Assembly (NCBI RefSeq): GCF_034344865.1
Contig: NZ_CP133774.1
Location: 6,262,001 to 6,326,000, forward strand
DNA length: 64,000 nucleotides
From: Pseudomonas sp. 10S4
GTDB taxonomy: Bacteria; Pseudomonadota; Gammaproteobacteria; Pseudomonadales; Pseudomonadaceae
Direction: 5' to 3'
Under the pieces are notes generated by a model that ran no database searches, was not told the DNA's origin, and worked only from the letters and a program-made list of their open reading frames with translations. Shown piece by piece: positions 62,069 through 64,000 of this stretch. The position numbers were made by a program, and so were the translations under genes. Positions within the stretch are counted from its first letter, which is position 1; every line of letters begins with the position of its first letter.

Positions 62069-62551
62069 CTACGAATGAACAACGATAGCCAGTCCCTCTT
62101 GCGCCTCAGGAACTTTGAAGTAGCTGGTGATCAGATCAAACTCGGCATCCGTCGCTGCGAAATCGTGATCGCCTGTCGCGTTCCGTACACGTAATCTGGC
62201 TCGGCAAGTATCGTCATCCACATCCAGATAATGCAGGCAATGCTGCGCCTGAGCACGCTCTGCCAAGGTACGCAGCCACTCGCGATTCGCGACCGTGTTT
62301 GCCGGGAAATCAAGGACCACACAAACACCTGCCGTCAGCATGTCGACGACCAACGGCCCCAATACTTCACGTACACGCAGTGCGTATCGAACGTAATCGG
62401 TCACCGAATGAATCTCTTGCGGATAGAGTTGCGAAAGCCATCGGTCCTCGCTGAGAAGAATCGCCGCGTGCTGGTCGGCAAGTGCTTTGGCCAGCGTCGA
62501 TTTACCCGAAGCGATCTTGCCGCACATCAGATGCAGAGTGGTTGCTGTCAT
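62069..62551 (-). CDS. P-loop ATPase/kinase-like protein
   Basis: A 160-residue protein. MCGKIASGKSTLAKALA is the Walker A motif. LSEDRWLSQLYPQEIHSVTD and VVLDFPANTVANREWLRTLA (with Asp in the Walker B strand) fit the AAA/zeta-toxin-like small kinase group. RARLRVRNATGDHDFAATDA near the end looks like a substrate-binding lid. ATG 62551 follows GGAAGAG. No partner gene suggesting toxin-antitoxin is present. Confidence 0.75.
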   Translation of the reverse strand: MTATTLHLMCGKIASGKSTLAKALADQHAAILLSEDRWLSQLYPQEIHSVTDYVRYALRVREVLGPLVVDMLTAGVCVVLDFPANTVANREWLRTLAERAQAQHCLHYLDVDDDTCRARLRVRNATGDHDFAATDAEFDLITSYFKVPEAQEGLAIVVHS

Positions 62552-62591
62552 GGGAGCTCTTCCTTGTAGCGGGTGAATAATGATGCCTAAG

Positions 62592-62656
62592 GCTGGTTGC
62601 CGGGGCAATGGACGCGACAGACGAGTCCGCTTTCTGGCCAGAAGCAGCCATTCGAA
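62592..62656. repeat. Dispersed palindromic repeat, degraded copy
   Basis: It has GGACGCGACAGACGAGTCCG then CTTTCTGGCCAGAAGCAGCC and a CATTCG tail. Confidence 0.55.
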
Positions 62657-62727
62657 GGTGCCTACCAATCCAGGGGAGATTCACAGTGTCGATCCGCTGT
62701 TTGCACGTTAATCACTGACTTCGCCCC

Positions 62728-62770
62728 CCGCACGCTCTTGGTTTTTCAAACACCAACTGGTAGCGTGCGG
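62728..62770. other. Perfect 9-bp inverted repeat
   Basis: CCGCACGCT (62728-62736) and AGCGTGCGG (62762-62770). It lies 140 bases upstream of the last gene in the gap 62552-62908 and may be a terminator or regulatory stem. Confidence 0.35.
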
Positions 62771-62908
62771 CACCTCGTTGTATTGCCCGATCCCTTTCGT
62801 CATCGTTGCCTGTCCAAGGCAGACGTACGCGGGTACCCGCTGCCCCACTCAAGGGCGCTGCGCAGGACGCATCGGGCGATGCACAGTCATTCGCAAATGG
62901 AGTTCACA

Positions 62909-64000
62909 ATGACGCAAAACAGCACCGTGCTGTCCGGTATCCAGCTGGATCAATTCATGGACCGTCTTGAGGTCGAGCATCAGGAACACGGTGTCGACTA
63001 CCTGCTGGGCCAGCTGCGCGCCCAACCGCTCAAGGCGGCCTCGCTGGGGTCGATCGACCGTCTGCACGTGCTGTGGGTCAACGCCGGTGACGCTGACGCG
63101 GCCAAAGCGGTACTGGCAGACGACGGCCAGGCACTGATCGAGGCTACGCCTGACGACGCGCGCAACGAACTCAAGGTCAACCTGCTGATCCACCAACTGC
63201 GGCTGGGCAACTACTTCAAAGACGAGCAGGGCCTGCTGCAGGCGCTCGACACCCTGCAGCACTTGACCAGCGAGCCGCTGCCGTTCGACATCGAGCAGTA
63301 CCGGCGCTACCGCATTTTCGACGATCTGCAGCACACCACCCTCGACGTCGCCCTCAAGGCCATCGAGGTGCGTCACACCCTGGCCCTGATCAACCCCGGC
63401 CGTCACGCCCTGCGGGCCTGGGACGATGCCGATCAACACCGGCGCCAGGCCCGGGTGCTGGCCGCCCATGAACGTGACGAAGAGGCTCGCGAAGCCGCGC
63501 TGGCGGCAATTGCCGCGTTGCGCACCGCCGGCGAAGATCAGGATGTCGACGGTAACGACTGGCTGTGGCTGGGCGATGCGCTGATCGAAATCGTGCCGTT
63601 GCGCCTAGCGATGTTCGAGCAACCTGTGGTGCAGTTGATCGCCGAATTGTCGCTGCCCCAGCGCCGGGAATGGGAAGTGCGCCTGGCGCGTCTGGCCGCC
63701 CGTTCACTGCAGGCCCAGGGCGACCTGGTCGGCGCATTGAAAATCTGTGAAGTGGCGGCCCTGAGCCTGGAATCCAGCGGCGGTGACAACTTCGTTGATT
63801 TCCATTTGCCCTGGCTGCTTGATAACGGTCAGATCGACGAGGCCGGGCAACGTGCGTTCATGGAAATCTATGAAATGCGCGGCGAAATGTGGCCGGGCAC
63901 GGCCTACTGGGTACACGATCGCCTGCTCGATGCCGAGGACCAGTCCGCATGGTGGCCGTTGTGCGTGATGCGTGCCTGTGACGATCAAGCGGTGCTGGAG
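62909..64000 (+). CDS. Uncharacterised helical protein (3' end outside window)
   Basis: At least 364 residues, open to the window end. It begins MTQNSTVLSGIQLDQFMDRL. The sequence is rich in Ala, Leu and acidic residues with repeated helix-like stretches (AALAAIAALRTAGEDQDVDG and LRLAMFEQPVVQLIAELSLP), so a helical-repeat fold such as TPR is possible. I cannot name a family. TGGAG lies five bases before the ATG. Confidence 0.7.
   Translation, partial: MTQNSTVLSGIQLDQFMDRLEVEHQEHGVDYLLGQLRAQPLKAASLGSIDRLHVLWVNAGDADAAKAVLADDGQALIEATPDDARNELKVNLLIHQLRLGNYFKDEQGLLQALDTLQHLTSEPLPFDIEQYRRYRIFDDLQHTTLDVALKAIEVRHTLALINPGRHALRAWDDADQHRRQARVLAAHERDEEAREAALAAIAALRTAGEDQDVDGNDWLWLGDALIEIVPLRLAMFEQPVVQLIAELSLPQRREWEVRLARLAARSLQAQGDLVGALKICEVAALSLESSGGDNFVDFHLPWLLDNGQIDEAGQRAFMEIYEMRGEMWPGTAYWVHDRLLDAEDQSAWWPLCVMRACDDQAVLE

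Noticed and set aside
62069..62551. Zeta-type toxin of a toxin-antitoxin pair
   Set aside because: Only the P-loop is shared; no antitoxin-like gene is adjacent on the same strand.
1505..62656. Reading the dispersed palindromes as a CRISPR array
   Set aside because: Copies lie kilobases apart, are imperfect, have no regular spacers, and no cas gene is present.

Overview
The window is high-GC chromosomal DNA that looks like a Pseudomonas of the fluorescens group. The evidence is a Pseudomonas-type REP doublet (43529-43623), a DUF6124 gene, a galactose dehydrogenase that resembles the P. fluorescens enzyme, a ProP-type osmolyte carrier with a C-terminal coiled coil, and many LysR, GGDEF and RidA genes. 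I see no rRNA, tRNA, CRISPR array or intact prophage. Species-level identity cannot be fixed from the sequence alone.

Layout. 1-12.7 kb: GNAT fragment, galactose dehydrogenase, a broken DUF4157 gene, an unknown membrane protein, bestrophin, ProP-like transporter, a GAF-GAF-GGDEF-EAL gene with a frameshift, TrmK, a small membrane protein and a Cache-GGDEF cyclase. 12.9-16.7 kb: broken cupin and IS1182 remnant, tautomerase/CMD pair with divergent LysR, Tat-exported HAD phosphatase. 17-24.4 kb: DeoR regulator, SnoaL-like protein, zinc-type reductase, serine hydrolase, IS5 remnant, MITE, and an MFS pump (frameshifted) with divergent LysR. 24.5-32.6 kb: KimA-like permease, IS1111-group element, HAD phosphatase, complete IS1182 element, MITE, AT-rich cytochrome c. 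32.8-38.6 kb: SDR, two pirins, LysR and two NmrA-like reductases, with a duplicated regulatory region. 39-45 kb: PH-like membrane protein, GGDEF cyclase, GlxA/RidA operon, DUF6124, hexuronate-type MFS carrier. 46-56.3 kb: a catabolic cluster. 56.8-64 kb: exported unknown protein, SBF transporter, LysR/RidA pair, amidase, P-loop kinase, and an unknown gene cut by the window end.

The most coherent functional unit is at 46.0-56.3 kb: FadL-type porin, acyl-CoA synthetase, fumarylacetoacetase-family enzyme, two-domain extradiol dioxygenase and TetR on one strand, a divergent Old Yellow Enzyme gene, then a second TetR with an MhpA-like flavin hydroxylase. Together they look like uptake, ring hydroxylation, meta-cleavage and CoA activation of a hydrophobic aromatic compound. 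The substrate is unknown.

The most unusual structural feature is a family of about 60-bp imperfect palindromes scattered between genes (about 13 copies or part copies). The full IS1182 element, two IS1182-like MITEs and one IS1182 remnant all join these palindromes at the same GGCC (or GGTC) site. One palindrome was hit twice, once in each arm. The IS1111 element also borders a copy. Separately, five genes are broken by what looks like loss of one base from a short G or C run, which may be real decay or an assembly error.
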